Assembly (NCBI RefSeq): GCF_032854445.1
Contig: NC_088306.1
Coordinates: 13,697,386-13,761,385 of the forward strand
DNA length: 64,000 nt
Source of the DNA: Liolophura sinensis
Lineage: Eukaryota > Mollusca > Polyplacophora > Chitonida > Chitonidae
Reading direction: 5' to 3'
Positions 24,101-33,650 of the stretch are shown in pieces (position 1 is the stretch's first letter; each line of letters opens with the position of its first letter). The notes beneath the pieces are model-generated. The model was not told the origin of the DNA. It ran no database searches and worked only from the letters and a program-made list of their open reading frames with translations. Both the position numbers and the translations under genes were made by a program.

Positions 24101-25305
24101 ACGGGCCAGCTTAGCGCCCCCTCCGCTTTCCTACGTCCGCCCCCATTCGGTTTGTCCCCCATACCTCCGCTCCCGTTCGGTCTGTCCCCCGCAGAGTTCA
24201 TTTTAAACAGGGGTCATGGTTGAATTCACCGCTGCACCACATGATAATTTGCACATTGAGAAATAAAACCGGAAGCGTTTCATGTATGCTTTAAGCCGTA
24301 ATCATTCGTTCATCCCCGAATACCTATATTCATAGCTTGGAGCATCCGGGTTTCTCGCATGGGCTAGGAGGTGATAAATAACAAGGAGATAATTTGGCGA
24401 AATGCTGATTTCTAAAGTTTTAAAGAACTACAGGACAGAGACACATTCGAATTAAGTTTTCAAGAAAAAAAAAATTCATACCTAAAAGCCATATTTTTAT
24501 GATTCATGCTAAAATCTTGTTCAAGGCCTCTCTCGCATGGGTTAAATTTGGTTTGTTTTCATTTCCAGTGACTAAAGAGTGCATTGATGATTGCCTCAAT
24601 GCAGCTATCACTTCACTTCAGAACTATGAATATGCCATGTCACCTCGACTCTCGTATAAGTGAAATATTCTTCGTATAAGTGAAATATTCGTCGTATAAG
24701 TGAAATATTCGTCGTATAAGTGAAATATTCTTGAGTACGGCGTAAAACACCAATCAAAAAAAAAAAAAAAAAAAAAAAAAAATCACCTCGACTCTGATGT
24801 TCGAATATGAGCTTATCACGCCAAAATATATCCCTTAGCAAACAGACATTTACATTTGAAAACTTCTCATGTCCATGAAACAAATCGATACATGCGAATA
24901 ACTGCAGTTTATATATAATAGATAACGTACCTCTAGAACTCCGGGATCACGAGGCAATTTATTAAATTATCAAATCACGTTGAAAGTGTTATTTCTTACG
25001 TAAGAAAGGCAAAGTATCATTGGACAGCATAAATTCTGGGTAAGTTATTGTATAACAAATTTCAGCTAAAATAACGGAAAGGAAGATACCAAATTTAATG
25101 ATTGAAATTTTTACTTCAGTCTAAGATCGCTTTGTCATCCAGGGGCATGTAATTTGTGCGATATACTAAATCGATTCGATTACCTATCTCCAAGCAATAA
25201 GAGAGAATAGCTGCATGCATGTACTTACAGGTACAGGAGAATTAAAGTCAGAGCCGACAATATGATCCAAACGGGCACATCGCATCCCAGAGACCACACC
25301 GCCAT
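13540..25305 (-). CDS. cytochrome P450, clan 3 (CYP3-like), P450-A
   Basis: Haem-thiolate monooxygenase, expected in the ER membrane with P450 reductase as electron donor. Exons in order: 25305-25229, 23030-22934, 22613-22561, 21528-21431, 21126-21010, 20559-20471, 19964-19819, 19316-19192, 18721-18649, 17930-17773, 16745-16657, 15984-15847, 14817-14658, 13617-13540. All have AG/GT borders and compatible phases. The product is about 498 residues against about 503 for CYP3A. Visible are an N-terminal anchor (VWIILSALTLILLYL), proline-rich GIPGPKPLPFIGN, C-helix WRGVR, I-helix AGYETT, K-helix ETLR, FNPDRF and haem motif FGQGPRICLG (Cys near 443). Exon 4 carries one extra base (GACCCAACTT against the 19-base equivalent in P450-B), which shifts the frame to an early stop. 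All other exons are clean and well conserved, so this is either a recent inactivation or a sequence error. It is the head-to-head partner of P450-B. Substrate unknown. Confidence 0.92.
13722..13845 (-). repeat. SINE family 1 fragment in P450-A intron 13
   Basis: GGAAACCGAGCAGAGTCC, ACCCACAATCATCTGCAGG and AGCATAAGCTGGACATGAAC are the reverse of the SINE body and B box. Tail missing. Confidence 0.75.
14087..14340 (+). repeat. SINE family 1, near full length, in P450-A intron 13
   Basis: Complete order from the head (TTTCCGTAGCCGAGG) through GTGAGTTCAAGTTCAACTC and the body to GTTGAACACCAATCAAATAAA repeats. Confidence 0.88.
14514..14588 (-). repeat. tRNA-like segment
   Basis: On the minus strand GTTGGTGGTCGAATGGTG resembles an A box. 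GGGTTCGAACCC, about 50 bp on, is a perfect B box with a palindromic T arm. No clean cloverleaf forms, so this is probably a SINE head or tRNA relic rather than a working tRNA. Confidence 0.3.
15301..15390. repeat. third repeat family tail (GAATGAATGA…GGCTTAACGCC)
   Basis: GAATGAATGAATGATCATGG, TTAACGCCACGTCGGC and AATATTTCAGCCATAT recur at about 25921-25995. The layout resembles SINE tails common in molluscs. In P450-A intron 12. Confidence 0.55.
15545..15755. mobile_element. MITE-like element with inverted CTTAAGAC ends
   Basis: The left end has GGGCCCGTATATTTC and GGCTTAAGACATAAAT. The right end, read inverted, has ACGTCTTAAGACTTAAGTC. About 210 bp, noncoding, within P450-A intron 12. Boundaries are approximate. 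Confidence 0.4.
17102..17347 (+). repeat. SINE family 1 in P450-A intron 10
   Basis: GCCAATACGGTTGCTGGGAG, CAGTCCAGCTCATGCTGG, then GTCGTATATAAGTGAAAT and an (AAAT)n tail. The tRNA-like head is divergent. Confidence 0.85.
18047..18275 (-). repeat. SINE family 1 with expanded (TTTA)n tail, P450-A intron 9
   Basis: About 104 bp of ATTT/TTTA repeats (18047-18150, with a few ATTC units) is followed by the reversed SINE tail and body (GATTGGCGTTTTACGTCG to CCGCAGGATGCTGTCAG). The 5' part is missing. The microsatellite is most simply the SINE tail grown by slippage. Confidence 0.85.
20868..21009 (-). repeat. intron 5 tandem repeat of P450-A
   Basis: Read on the gene strand, units like ATATCGCACCTCCAAATGT and TATCGCATCGCAAAATCTC follow directly after the exon 5 donor. 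The same kind of repeat lies at the same place in P450-B, so it predates the duplication or was shared by conversion. Confidence 0.75.
21876..22083 (-). repeat. SINE family 2 fragment in P450-A intron 3
   Basis: CATGCTGAAGACACTAGACA, CTCAGTCAAAATATACTGAC, ACCGGGCCAACC and TTTGGTATGACCCGACCC match the family 2 body and head on the minus strand. Confidence 0.7.
23385..23700 (-). repeat. ATTCGAATGTAAAG motif array, P450-A intron 1
   Basis: Scattered copies of a TTACATTCGAA/TTTAAATTCGAATG motif on the plus strand, with one or two more near 24797-24870. P450-B intron 1 has the same motif in gene orientation (38155-38330). Confidence 0.45.
24640..24795 (+). repeat. short SINE family 1 copy with poly-A tail and target duplication
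   Basis: The 13-bp duplication TCACCTCGACTCT (24640-24652 and 24783-24795) flanks an insert of about 130 bp. The insert holds four head-to-tail copies of a CGTATAAGTGAAATATTC unit (about 20 bp), the usual GAGTACGGCGTAAAACACC tail and 27 A. It lies in P450-A intron 1. The intact duplication suggests recent insertion. Confidence 0.9.
24975..25147 (+). repeat. interspersed repeat R2, copy 2
   Basis: AAATTCTGGGTAAGTTATTG, AATTTCAGCTAAAATAACGG and GTCTAAGATCGCTTTG match the copy at 7935-8085. Located in P450-A intron 1. Confidence 0.55.
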
Positions 25306-25378
25306 ATTGACGACCCAAGGGTGACCGAGTGCGAGCTCTGAATGAACAAAGCAGATTACTGAGACGTTAGTTTAAGTA
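25306..25378 (-). promoter_or_regulatory. conserved proximal upstream block of P450-A
   Basis: The 73 bp before the start codon align with the same stretch before P450-B. Shared words include GTCGTCAATATGG around the start, a GTTC.TTCA.AGCT.GCACTC core, and AACT or ACTT followed by CTC.GTAATC. I see no TATA box. It may be 5' UTR plus core promoter. Confidence 0.55.
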
Positions 25379-25762
25379 CTATCAAATAAAGTCTTCAGGG
25401 GTTTAATGTGTACTCCTCCAGGATTGTAAAGAACACTGTGGGTGCTCGCAAGCCTCAATTCTTTTATAACTGGACATACAAATTGGCTAACACTACACAA
25501 GCTGACGTATACTGTAACAACAAGCCGACCCCTGCTGTTTTTACTGCGGGTTTTCAGCGCGTACCAGCACAAAGAAATGTGTTGACCAGAACTGTCATGC
25601 AAGCAGTGTGCTATGGATCATTATACATAGAGTTTCAACAATGAACATAGGGAGTGGCAATGCCTGGGAAAATACATCCCTGTCAGTCACTTACAGTTAC
25701 TCTGTTCTCCTAGCGGATAATTATTTATGCACGTATCAACGCAATGTTTATTAAGTATATAA

Positions 25763-25765
<3 letters not shown>

Positions 25766-25803
<38 letters not shown>
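25766..25803. repeat. (AT)n microsatellite
   Basis: Uninterrupted AT dinucleotide run of about 38 bp. Confidence 0.95.
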
Positions 25804-25806
<3 letters not shown>

Positions 25807-25920
25807 CAAAAAAGATAAGTCAAATTCCCCATCTTTACTGGAGACATATGTTACCACTCGACCGTGCAACCTAAATTTCTCTGTGGAAAAAAGGCATCAT
25901 TTCTGTATGTGGGGCGGATG

Positions 25921-25995
25921 GGATGAATGAATGATTATGGTTTAACGCCACATCGGAAATTGTCCAGCCATATAGTGACAAGATTGTGTGGGTGG
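25921..25995. repeat. third repeat family tail, second copy
   Basis: GAATGAATGATTATGG, TTTAACGCCACATCGG and CCAGCCATATAGTGAC match the copy at 15301. Confidence 0.5.
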
Positions 25996-26295
25996 AGTCG
26001 GAGGTGAACTGATAGGGTTACTCGATCACGACTGCCTGCAGTTCTTGTAGGTCACACCAGAGTATTGGTTTTCCTTACCATTCATGTAGTAAATTGTTTC
26101 ACTTCAACCTCAAAAATATACACCCCCTAACCTTTTGCGTGTTATTGTGTCGAATATGCAGCTTGCACTGTTTTTCTTCAACATATCAAAATATCAACCT
26201 CGCATGAACGCCATTTTCTTGCGTTGTGTTTGCAGGAAGTGAAGTCATAGCATATTACCTTGGTCACTTAATACAGGGATTTGGTTACACTGGGT

Positions 26296-26693
26296 AAAGC
26301 TCAAAATAACGTCATAAGCTTTCTATGCCAGCAGATGACAGGGGTGCCTGTGAATGAAAAAGTCTTGACAGTTCTATCAATCACGAAGATATTCTGATTC
26401 ACCTGCTAAGTAGTGGCAGTGCAGAAATTTAGAGTGTATGGTAGTGTTATGAAATCAGCGCTCCTTCACTCTTCAGATCGGTGGCAATTCTCAGACCCAA
26501 TTGCCAGAATTGCGCATGTGTCATCTGAACCTGCTCTTCTTTCAGACACAAATTTTACGCCGAGTTGTGCCCTTCCATATAGTGCTGTGTCGTTAAGATT
26601 GAGCTGATCAGTTAATGGGCATAAGTGGAAAGCTCAAAATAACGTCATAAGCTTTCTATGCCAGCAGATGACAGGGGTGCCTGTCAATGAAAA
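26296..26693. repeat. pair of 65-bp direct repeats flanking 268 bp
   Basis: The segments 26296-26360 and 26629-26693 (AAAGCTCAAAATAACGTC to GGGGTGCCTGT.AATGAAAA) are identical except for one base. The DNA between them, and after the second copy, is unrelated. Either a local duplication or the ends of a small element. Confidence 0.8.
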
Positions 26694-26949
26694 TGGTGTA
26701 TCACACGCAACATTTAACCACCTGTCTCCTTCTGTTTTCTCGCCCAGAATGTAGCTCTGCGTGTGAGAGTTGTAGGAGTTCTTGCGAGAATGTGGTTGGC
26801 ATGTTGTCTGTATAGGCCATATGGCGGCAGAATTAGCAGCATTTTAAGAGTGGACACACTTAATAGTGTTACACTTCTAGCACGGCTAAACGCCTTTATG
26901 CGTATTCGTGTCTAGTCGTTTGTCTGTTATAGTATGTGCGCATGTTTGC

Positions 26950-27085
26950 GAGTGCATCTCGTACGAGTGTCTTCGTGTGCATCTCGTACGTGTGTCTTCG
27001 TGTGCATCCCATACGAGTGCCTTCGTGTGCATCTCGTACGTGTGTCTTCGTGTGCATCCCATACGTGTGTCTTCGTGTGCACGAG
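26950..27085. repeat. 25-bp minisatellite, about 5.5 copies
   Basis: Unit GTGCATCTCGTACGTGTGTC followed by TTCGT, with starts at 26954, 26979, 27004, 27029 and 27054 and a partial at 27079. Units alternate CTCGTACG and CCCATACG variants. Confidence 0.92.
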
Positions 27086-28075
27086 TCTATCTCCGACTGC
27101 ATACCGTGTATCCATGTCAGACGCTGAAGGATTAACTGGTTATAGAGGTACAGGATGCATAAAACATTTGCGTTTTGTTAATATGCTGTTTAGGGTGTTT
27201 CGTAATATCTTATGGCGGACAAAAAAATTTTTCTGTTTCCTTCTTCTGCAGTAAAAAAATGTTTTTAGACAAAAGTTTTCCTCACCCCTGAGTGGTTAAT
27301 TTGGTAATTAAGTAGGCTAAATTCGACGTAAATGTTCATAGTTGTCGAAACAAACTGTGTGTGGAAGGCGGGGGAGGGAGTTCGTATATACGGTTGTGAT
27401 GGGGAGGGGATGTGGCAAAACTGGCCGCCGCGTTGGAAGTATGTCCATTGATTACATATTTTTCCGAAGTCCATATGTCCAATTTTGGAAAATATGGAAA
27501 TATGCATAAAATACGGGTATAATTCACAGACATAAAATATGGCTTAAAACGACTTTCTTTTCTTATGTATGCGTTAGCATAATTTCATCATTTCCCTTAA
27601 AACTATAACCTGCGTTTTGGAGTCTTTTAAAGGAAAAGTAAGAACCAAAAGTACCACTATAGCCAGGGGTTGATGATTTGTTGCTTGCTATTTCTTCAGG
27701 ACATTTTTATCATCTAGAAGTTTTATTTCACGTCTTTAATTTGTGTAGCAAAATGGAGTGGTAAGACTGAAGGGCGTGCTTTTATTAACGCATCCTCTAA
27801 ATTTGCCTTCTTTGTAGCACAGGAAAGCCTTTCGTTTATTGACGAAAACATTTGTATTTATTTGCTTATGAAAATATAATCCACATCCGCAAGTAAAACG
27901 AATCGTTTCCATCTTTTTTCCATCGTTATCAAATCAATGATGTTATTTATATGTGACAGGGATATGGCAGTTGAGTTAGTCAACTGTATGCCAATTCTGT
28001 GCCAAATCAATGGCTTGAAGCTGGATATCAATCCCGTCTTTACGTATGAAGCGGTGTTTTGGTCATTTATTAGAT

Positions 28076-28125
28076 TTTTTATGTATTTGATTAGTGTTTT
28101 ATGCCGTTCTCAAGAATATGTCAAC
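28076..28125 (-). repeat. SINE family 1 tail fragment
   Basis: TTTGATTAGTGTTTTATGCC and CTCAAGAATATGTCAA are the reversed SINE 3' end. Confidence 0.6.
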
Positions 28126-28278
28126 ATGGACAGGGCACATTTTGGAGACACATGAGATTTATATAAAGGTGAACTATCGGAAATTCTTTCAATGTTATCT
28201 TGTCAAGTTTGGCTTCGTGCGAAACATGATTCTGCGATATCGGGTTACACAACAAACAGCACTAAACACCATTTAACC

Positions 28279-28880
28279 CTTTAAGGTGGGGAAAACATAA
28301 AAAGGGCATAAGGTTCAGATGAAAGAGTGCGAAAAGTTTATTCCTAAATAATAACTAATAACTATTTTTTCCGATTTTTTCTTAAGGAGAAAAAGACATT
28401 TGATAAAAATTTTTGTATGGTGGGTATTTTGGACCAACTTTTGGTATTTATATCTTTGTTTAATAATGTCATAAATGAGGATGTTACACAGGTTCAATAA
28501 ATATTTTTGCACTAGAATTTGTTCTTTGCAGCTAACAAATGCATTAAACCTCAATTTAGATCACATATATATTTTTAATATGTTCATAAATGTAGTCATA
28601 GTTTAGGTTAAATGTATATGTTTCGATATAAACAAAAAATTTACATTCCAATAAATTTATTACACAAGCATCACATCCTTATTTAGAACATTATTATGCA
28701 ACAACGATAAAAAACAAATGTTGGTCCCAAATACCCACCATTCAAAAATATTTTCAAATACCCCTTTCTCTTGAAAAATGAAATCCCCCAAAATATTAAA
28801 TATCATATTTGCAAATAAGATTTGACGCTCCTTCATCTGATATTGGGCATCATTTTTACGTTTTGTTCTGCTTTAAATCT
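28279..28880. mobile_element. foldback element, about 600 bp imperfect palindrome
   Basis: The left arm (about 28279-28560) is complementary to the right arm (about 28590-28880). Matching blocks include TGGTGGGTATTTTGGACCAA with the reverse of TTGGTCCCAAATACCCACCA, and TCAGATGAAAGAG with the reverse of CTCCTTCATCTGA. The whole element can fold on itself. No coding sequence seen; probably a nonautonomous DNA element. Confidence 0.8.
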
Positions 28881-30360
28881 AATCAATAAAACAGTCGTTA
28901 AACATTTCACGCCCAAATGCACAAAGTATTCTCTAATATATTGTACTGCAGATAGTTATCCACAGAAGATTGGGACAATGATTGAAAGACTTAAATTAAA
29001 GCAATGAATAAAAATTTACATTTGAATCTGGTAAATTTGAATTATTCTTTTCCGACACGCTTATCAGCAAAGCACCGAGACATAAATTATTCGGTGCTCT
29101 GAGCAATAAATGGCATATCAAACACATGGATACATCCCAACATCATGCATTAAAATATCTACTTTGCTTATCCAGAAATACTTATTGTTTCTAGTTGTCT
29201 ATGTCATAACTAACCCCAGGAGATCAATAATCGTCTTATTTAAAATTTACCTTCATCGTTATCTACAACGAATCCATTGACAGCTGACATGTGGTCACAG
29301 CCCAACCCTGCTGTTGACTGACAAGCCCCCACCCCCACCCCACCTCGCAAACAGACCCTGCAATGAGGAGTGAGTGCAGACATTTATTTAGTAGGACTTG
29401 CTATAAACACGGATTCCAACGGATCACCAGCAAAGTAGGCCATTGTACATGATTGGTGTGATGTGGGGATACTTATATCCACACGCATGATTAGAACGCA
29501 CATCCGCACGTGGGAAAGTTTGACAGCAATTTGCAGATGGTCGTGGGTTTCTCCCGGGCTCTGCCCGGATTGCTTTCACCACAATGATGGCCGTCGTTTA
29601 AGTGAAATATTCTTGAGTACCGCGTAAAATACTAATCAAATAAATAAATAATATCAGAACGCCTATAAAAACTGGGTACGAGGCCACTAACTGCTAGTAT
29701 TAGATTTCTCGCTGATCTACTTAACCATTCTGATCGAGGTATGCGTTAAGGTTCACATATAGGCCAAGGGATAATCGAGAAGGTAGGTCGTTCTATATAT
29801 GTACATGTGAATACCAAGTCTTATGAAAGAATTAAAGCTTTACAAAGTCTTGTGAACGACGTAAAGTACAAATCCTTGTTTCAATCATTGGGAGCTCTCT
29901 TCTTTGTGCCAGGCACTGAATTAGAGTGCTCCTAGATAGGTAAGCCTATACACAGTCGTCCCCGTAACCGTTGAAGAAAGCCTCGCTGATATATGAAAAA
30001 CATAACCCGTGTACTTTGTATACATGGCATAATATATTGCTACTGTATACATGTAGATTCTTTTATATGGCCTGTATCGGACTACCATGAGACGTACATA
30101 GTATTTACTTTACACAATATAGTAGATTGTTGCTGGGGTCTTAAGTATTCCCTGTATCGAGTAGACTGTATTGTGCTGAGGCTAAAAATATTATTGCGTT
30201 TCATGTCTATGGATATTAAGAGCTAGTAGATTTAAAAAGGAATACATTTATGTGCCTGAAGGATATATCTGTACAGTGTTGGATTGGTTTGTGGTTTGAG
30301 ATAAGGTAAAGGACAAGCTACATTCACAAAGATACACAAAGTACTGATATATGAAGATGT
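28881..30360. other. P450 spacer, AT-rich, no gene recognised
   Basis: Contains one SINE fragment (29503-29652). Short open stretches show no domain or splice pattern. Confidence 0.5.
29503..29652 (+). repeat. SINE family 1, 3' part
   Basis: CACGTGGGAAAGTTTGACAG, GATGGTCGTGGGTTTCTCCC and the GTGAAATATTCTTGAG tail, then AATAAATAA. Confidence 0.85.
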
Positions 30361-31500
30361 TTATTGTTTGGTTTGGGAGAAGCTTGTTTAGTTGGGGAGA
30401 TGGTTTTTTGGTTGGGATCGAGATGTTTGTTAGGCTTAGGAGATAGTATGAAGAGCTAGCTTGGTTTGGGAGATGCTTGTTTGGCTTGGGAGAAGCTTGT
30501 TTGGTTTGGGAGATGCTTGTTTGGTTTAGCGATGCCTGTTTGGTTTGGAGGATGCTTTTGTGGCTTGGGACGGGCTTGTTTGATTAGGGAAATGCATGGT
30601 TGGTTTAGGAGATGCTTGTTTGAATTGAGAGATGCTTCTTTGGTTTGGGAAGGAGCTTGCTTGGTTTGGGAGGTGCTTCTTTGGTTTGGGGGATGCTTGT
30701 TTGCTTTAGAAGATGTTTGTTTGCGTTGGAAGAAGCTTGTTTGATTTGGGAGAGGGCTGTTTGGCTTAGGAGAAGCTTGTTTGATTTGGGAGAAGCCTGT
30801 TTGGCTTGGGAGAAGCCTGTTTGGCTTGGAAGATGCTTGTTTGCTTTAGGAGACGCTTGTTTTGCTTGGAAGATGCTTCTTTCGATTGGGAGATGCTTAC
30901 TCGGTTTGGATCGAGATATTTGTTTTGGAAGGAGCTTGTTTGGTTTGAGAGATGCCTGTTTGGCTTGGGAGGAGCTTTTTTGATTTGGGAGATGTTTATT
31001 CGGTTTGGATCGAGTAGCTTGTTTGGCTTGGGGGATTCTTGTTTGGTTTGGGGCATGTTTGTTTGCTTTAGGAGATGCTTGTTTGCTTTAGGACATGCTT
31101 GTTTGGTTTGGGGGATGCATGTTTGATTTGGGAGAAGCCTGTTTGGCTTGGGAGATGCTTGTTTGGTTTCGGAAAAGCTAGTTTGGTTTTGGAGATACTT
31201 GTTTTGGTGGGCATGTTTGTTTGCTTTGGAGAAGCTTGTTTGCTTTGAGAGATGCTAATTGGGTTTGGGTCGAGATGTTTGTTAGGTTTGGAAGAAGCTT
31301 GTTTGGTTGGGGAGAAGCCTGTTTTGTTTGGGAGATGTTTGTTTGGTTAAAGAGAAGTTTGCTTGGTTTGGTAGATGTTGGTTTGGTTTGGAAGATGCAT
31401 GTTTGTTTTAAGAGATGCTTGTTTGGCTTGGGAGATACTAGTTTGTTTGGCAGATGCTTGTTTGGTTAGGGAGAAGCATATTTCGGTTTAGGAGATGTAT
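30361..31500. repeat. 20-bp G/T-rich minisatellite, more than 50 units
   Basis: Units such as GCTTGTTTGGTTTGGGAGAT and GCTTGTTTGGCTTGGGAGAA repeat every 20 bp for about 1.1 kb. Units carrying GGATCGAGATGTTT are inserted at intervals. Because 20 is not a multiple of 3 and most units lack stops on the plus strand, several forward frames stay open for 60-110 codons; these are not genes. Confidence 0.95.
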
Positions 31501-33082
31501 TTTTGGCGGTCTTCGCCTTCCCTAAAATTCTTCATCCTTAAAGATGGTTTAATAAAACAGAAATAAGGAAAAATGCAGCGCTAGTGTTTTTTTCAGTGAT
31601 GATAATCTATAGTGTTCTATCTCTATGAGTTAACACTTAACATCATGTGAACACAAATACTCAACTTTGGTTGTACAACTTAAGTGTTCACTGCGCCGTG
31701 AAATAGTCTACAGACTATGACTTCCTTTCACCTCCCAACATTCTGCCGCACCAGTTATATGGCCCGGTGCAGAGTGTACCTATCCCGCAGCTGTAACTAT
31801 ATATATTAGAGAGACCAGAAAAAGAGGCTTACTTGTATCAATATTGAAACAGGTTTACAATACCGTTGTAACTGATGTAACTGGTGTTCAGGTAAAAGCG
31901 GCACTGATATGCATAGACGGAGGAATGAAAGGGGTAATTCTGTCGGAGAAATGGAACATAGCCAGAATCACAGAGATCTTCACAGAGAGCTGTTACCATA
32001 CAAAAACAAATGTCTGAATTACATGTAGCTGCAAATAAACAGCCATATGCCCTTTTGAACGCTGAAAGCGTAGGAATGATAAGTGAGGTTAGACTGGTAA
32101 AACAACAAAACTGAACTTTAGCTCTGCGTTTTATATTGTTATAGAGCGAGAGCTATATAGTGAGAGTTAAAGCTAAAACGAAATGGGTAGCCCTAGCCCG
32201 ATCTAAAACTGGGTCGTATAACAACATTGCGGATTTCATTTGGAGACGGGGCTGGGGTGTGGGTGGTGGTGGTAACTAGAGTGGAACAGAAATATGAGCG
32301 GTAGGTATTAGTCAGTAATTACCTATACCTTGAAAGGCGTTTCACGCATTATCGCGCGAGGCTTGTAAAATTGGAGCATAGACTGTAAACGAGAATTATC
32401 GAGTCACGTGGTCCATCTGATCGAAAAAGCCAATAGTGCCCCTTAATGGAAAGGCGAAGTAAGACATAATTTTATTGAAAACAGGTGGTTTTGGCGAAAG
32501 ACATGTCCTTACTTTTTCCCCGTATTTCTTATCCCAGGACCCACGCCTAAACAGCTTATTAAGGTACCCGCTCAATTTCATTAACATTCTCACCGTAGCG
32601 TTGCATTTGTCAGCATATAAAAAAGAGAGTCGCGGTGTCAAATGAACAGTATCCAGCAGGAATTGCCATCGACAATTTTTCACTGGGAGGGGATAAATCA
32701 CACACGGGGCGCACGAGGTTCGACTCGTCGTCGACAAGTTCTATATACCTGGATCTCTGTACAACGGTCATTTGCGGTCACATCGCCCAGACACTGGCGA
32801 CTTCACCTTCAGACCGGCGATTTCCATTATTCAACCCGAAAATTAACAATGTATCGGTACTTCGGATATGAAACCGTTACCACGAGACTAGCCTCAAGAG
32901 CCTGGCCTCATGATCCTCGCCGAGTAATTGGAACTATCGAGCCAGACAGATCAGCGAACCCGAAAGCTGACAATGACTGTGACTAAGTCTGTTACACTCG
33001 GTCCCCGGTTGGTGAGTCAGAGGTGTGCCTTAATCAGGGGCTTATGGCAATCTGCTTCATTCCGAGTGGAACACCTGGCCGA
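31501..33082. other. P450 spacer, no gene recognised
   Basis: Overlapping open stretches at 32396-32986 on both strands have no recognisable domain. No named repeat was seen. Confidence 0.45.
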
Positions 33083-33650
33083 TAAATGTACGTGGTTTAA
33101 AGTGAAAACTTTTTCACCGGACCGCGAAGCTTTCCTGAGTAAGTACGACTTAATAGTGCTGTTAGAAACTGAAGTATATGTATATCTCTCCGTTAAATGA
33201 TGGTGGGTTGAAATGAAAGGTTTTCCCCCGGGACTTCGAAGCTTGAAGTTTCCTAAGTAAGTATACGGCCTAATTTTCCTGCTAGAAACTAAAGTATGTG
33301 CATGCATTAAATATGTGTGAGTTAAAGTCAAGACGGGGCCTCCGTGGCTCAGTCGGTTAGCGCGCTAGAGCAGCGTAATGACCCAGGAGCCTCTCACCAA
33401 TACGGTCGCTGTGAGTTCAAGTCCAGCTCATGCTGGCTTCCTCTCCGGCCGTGCGTGGGAAGGTCTGTCAGCAACCTGCGGATGGTCGTGGGTTTCCTCC
33501 GGGCTCTGCCTGGTTTCCACCCACCATGATGCTGACCGCCGTCGTATAAGTGAAATATTCTTGAATACGGCGTAAAACACCAATCAAATAAATAAATAAA
33601 TAAAGTCAAGGCTTCATTGCCCGGACTTCAAAGCTTACAGTATATGTGAC
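33083..33650. repeat. 112-bp tandem repeat, three units, the third split by a SINE
   Basis: Units start at about 33084, 33195 and 33308 with TAAATGTACGTGG, TAAATGATGGTGG and TAAATATGTGTGAG. They share CTGTTAGAAACTGAAGTAT or CTGCTAGAAACTAAAGTAT. The remainder of unit 3 (GCCCGGACTTCAAAGCTT) appears only after the SINE at 33333-33600. Confidence 0.75.
33323..33610 (+). repeat. full-length SINE family 1 with target duplication
   Basis: Best copy in the window. The tRNA-like head GCCTCCGTGGCTCAGTCGG, A box TTAGCGCGCTAGAGC, B box GTGAGTTCAAGTCC, body, CGTCGTATAAGTGAAAT and (AAAT)n tail are flanked by TAAAGTCAAG at 33323-33332 and 33601-33610. Pol III transcribed and LINE-mobilised by family analogy. 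Confidence 0.95.

Larger units (their letters stand above)
25379..28278. other. P450 spacer, left part, no gene recognised
   Basis: Holds an AT microsatellite (25766-25803), a repeat-family tail (25921-25995), a direct repeat pair (26296 and 26629), a 25-bp minisatellite (26950-27085) and a SINE tail fragment (28076-28125). No exon-like sequence found. Confidence 0.6.

Noticed and set aside
26896-27254. Cysteine-rich repeat proteins around 27.0 kb
   Set aside because: All arise from a 25-bp minisatellite. Frames are open on both strands without gene context.
28279-28297. piggyBac-type end (TTAA followed by CCCTTTAAGG) of the foldback element
   Set aside because: The left edge resembles it, but the right edge lacks TTAA and the matching end, so the superfamily is not assigned.
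30466-31469. Cysteine- and tryptophan-rich proteins in the 20-bp array
   Set aside because: Several overlapping frames in both directions are open because most units lack stops. The period is not a multiple of three, so the reading changes frame at each unit.
33344-33575. Short proteins of about 60 codons recurring at several places
   Set aside because: They are conceptual translations of SINE family 1 copies and recur wherever a copy lies.
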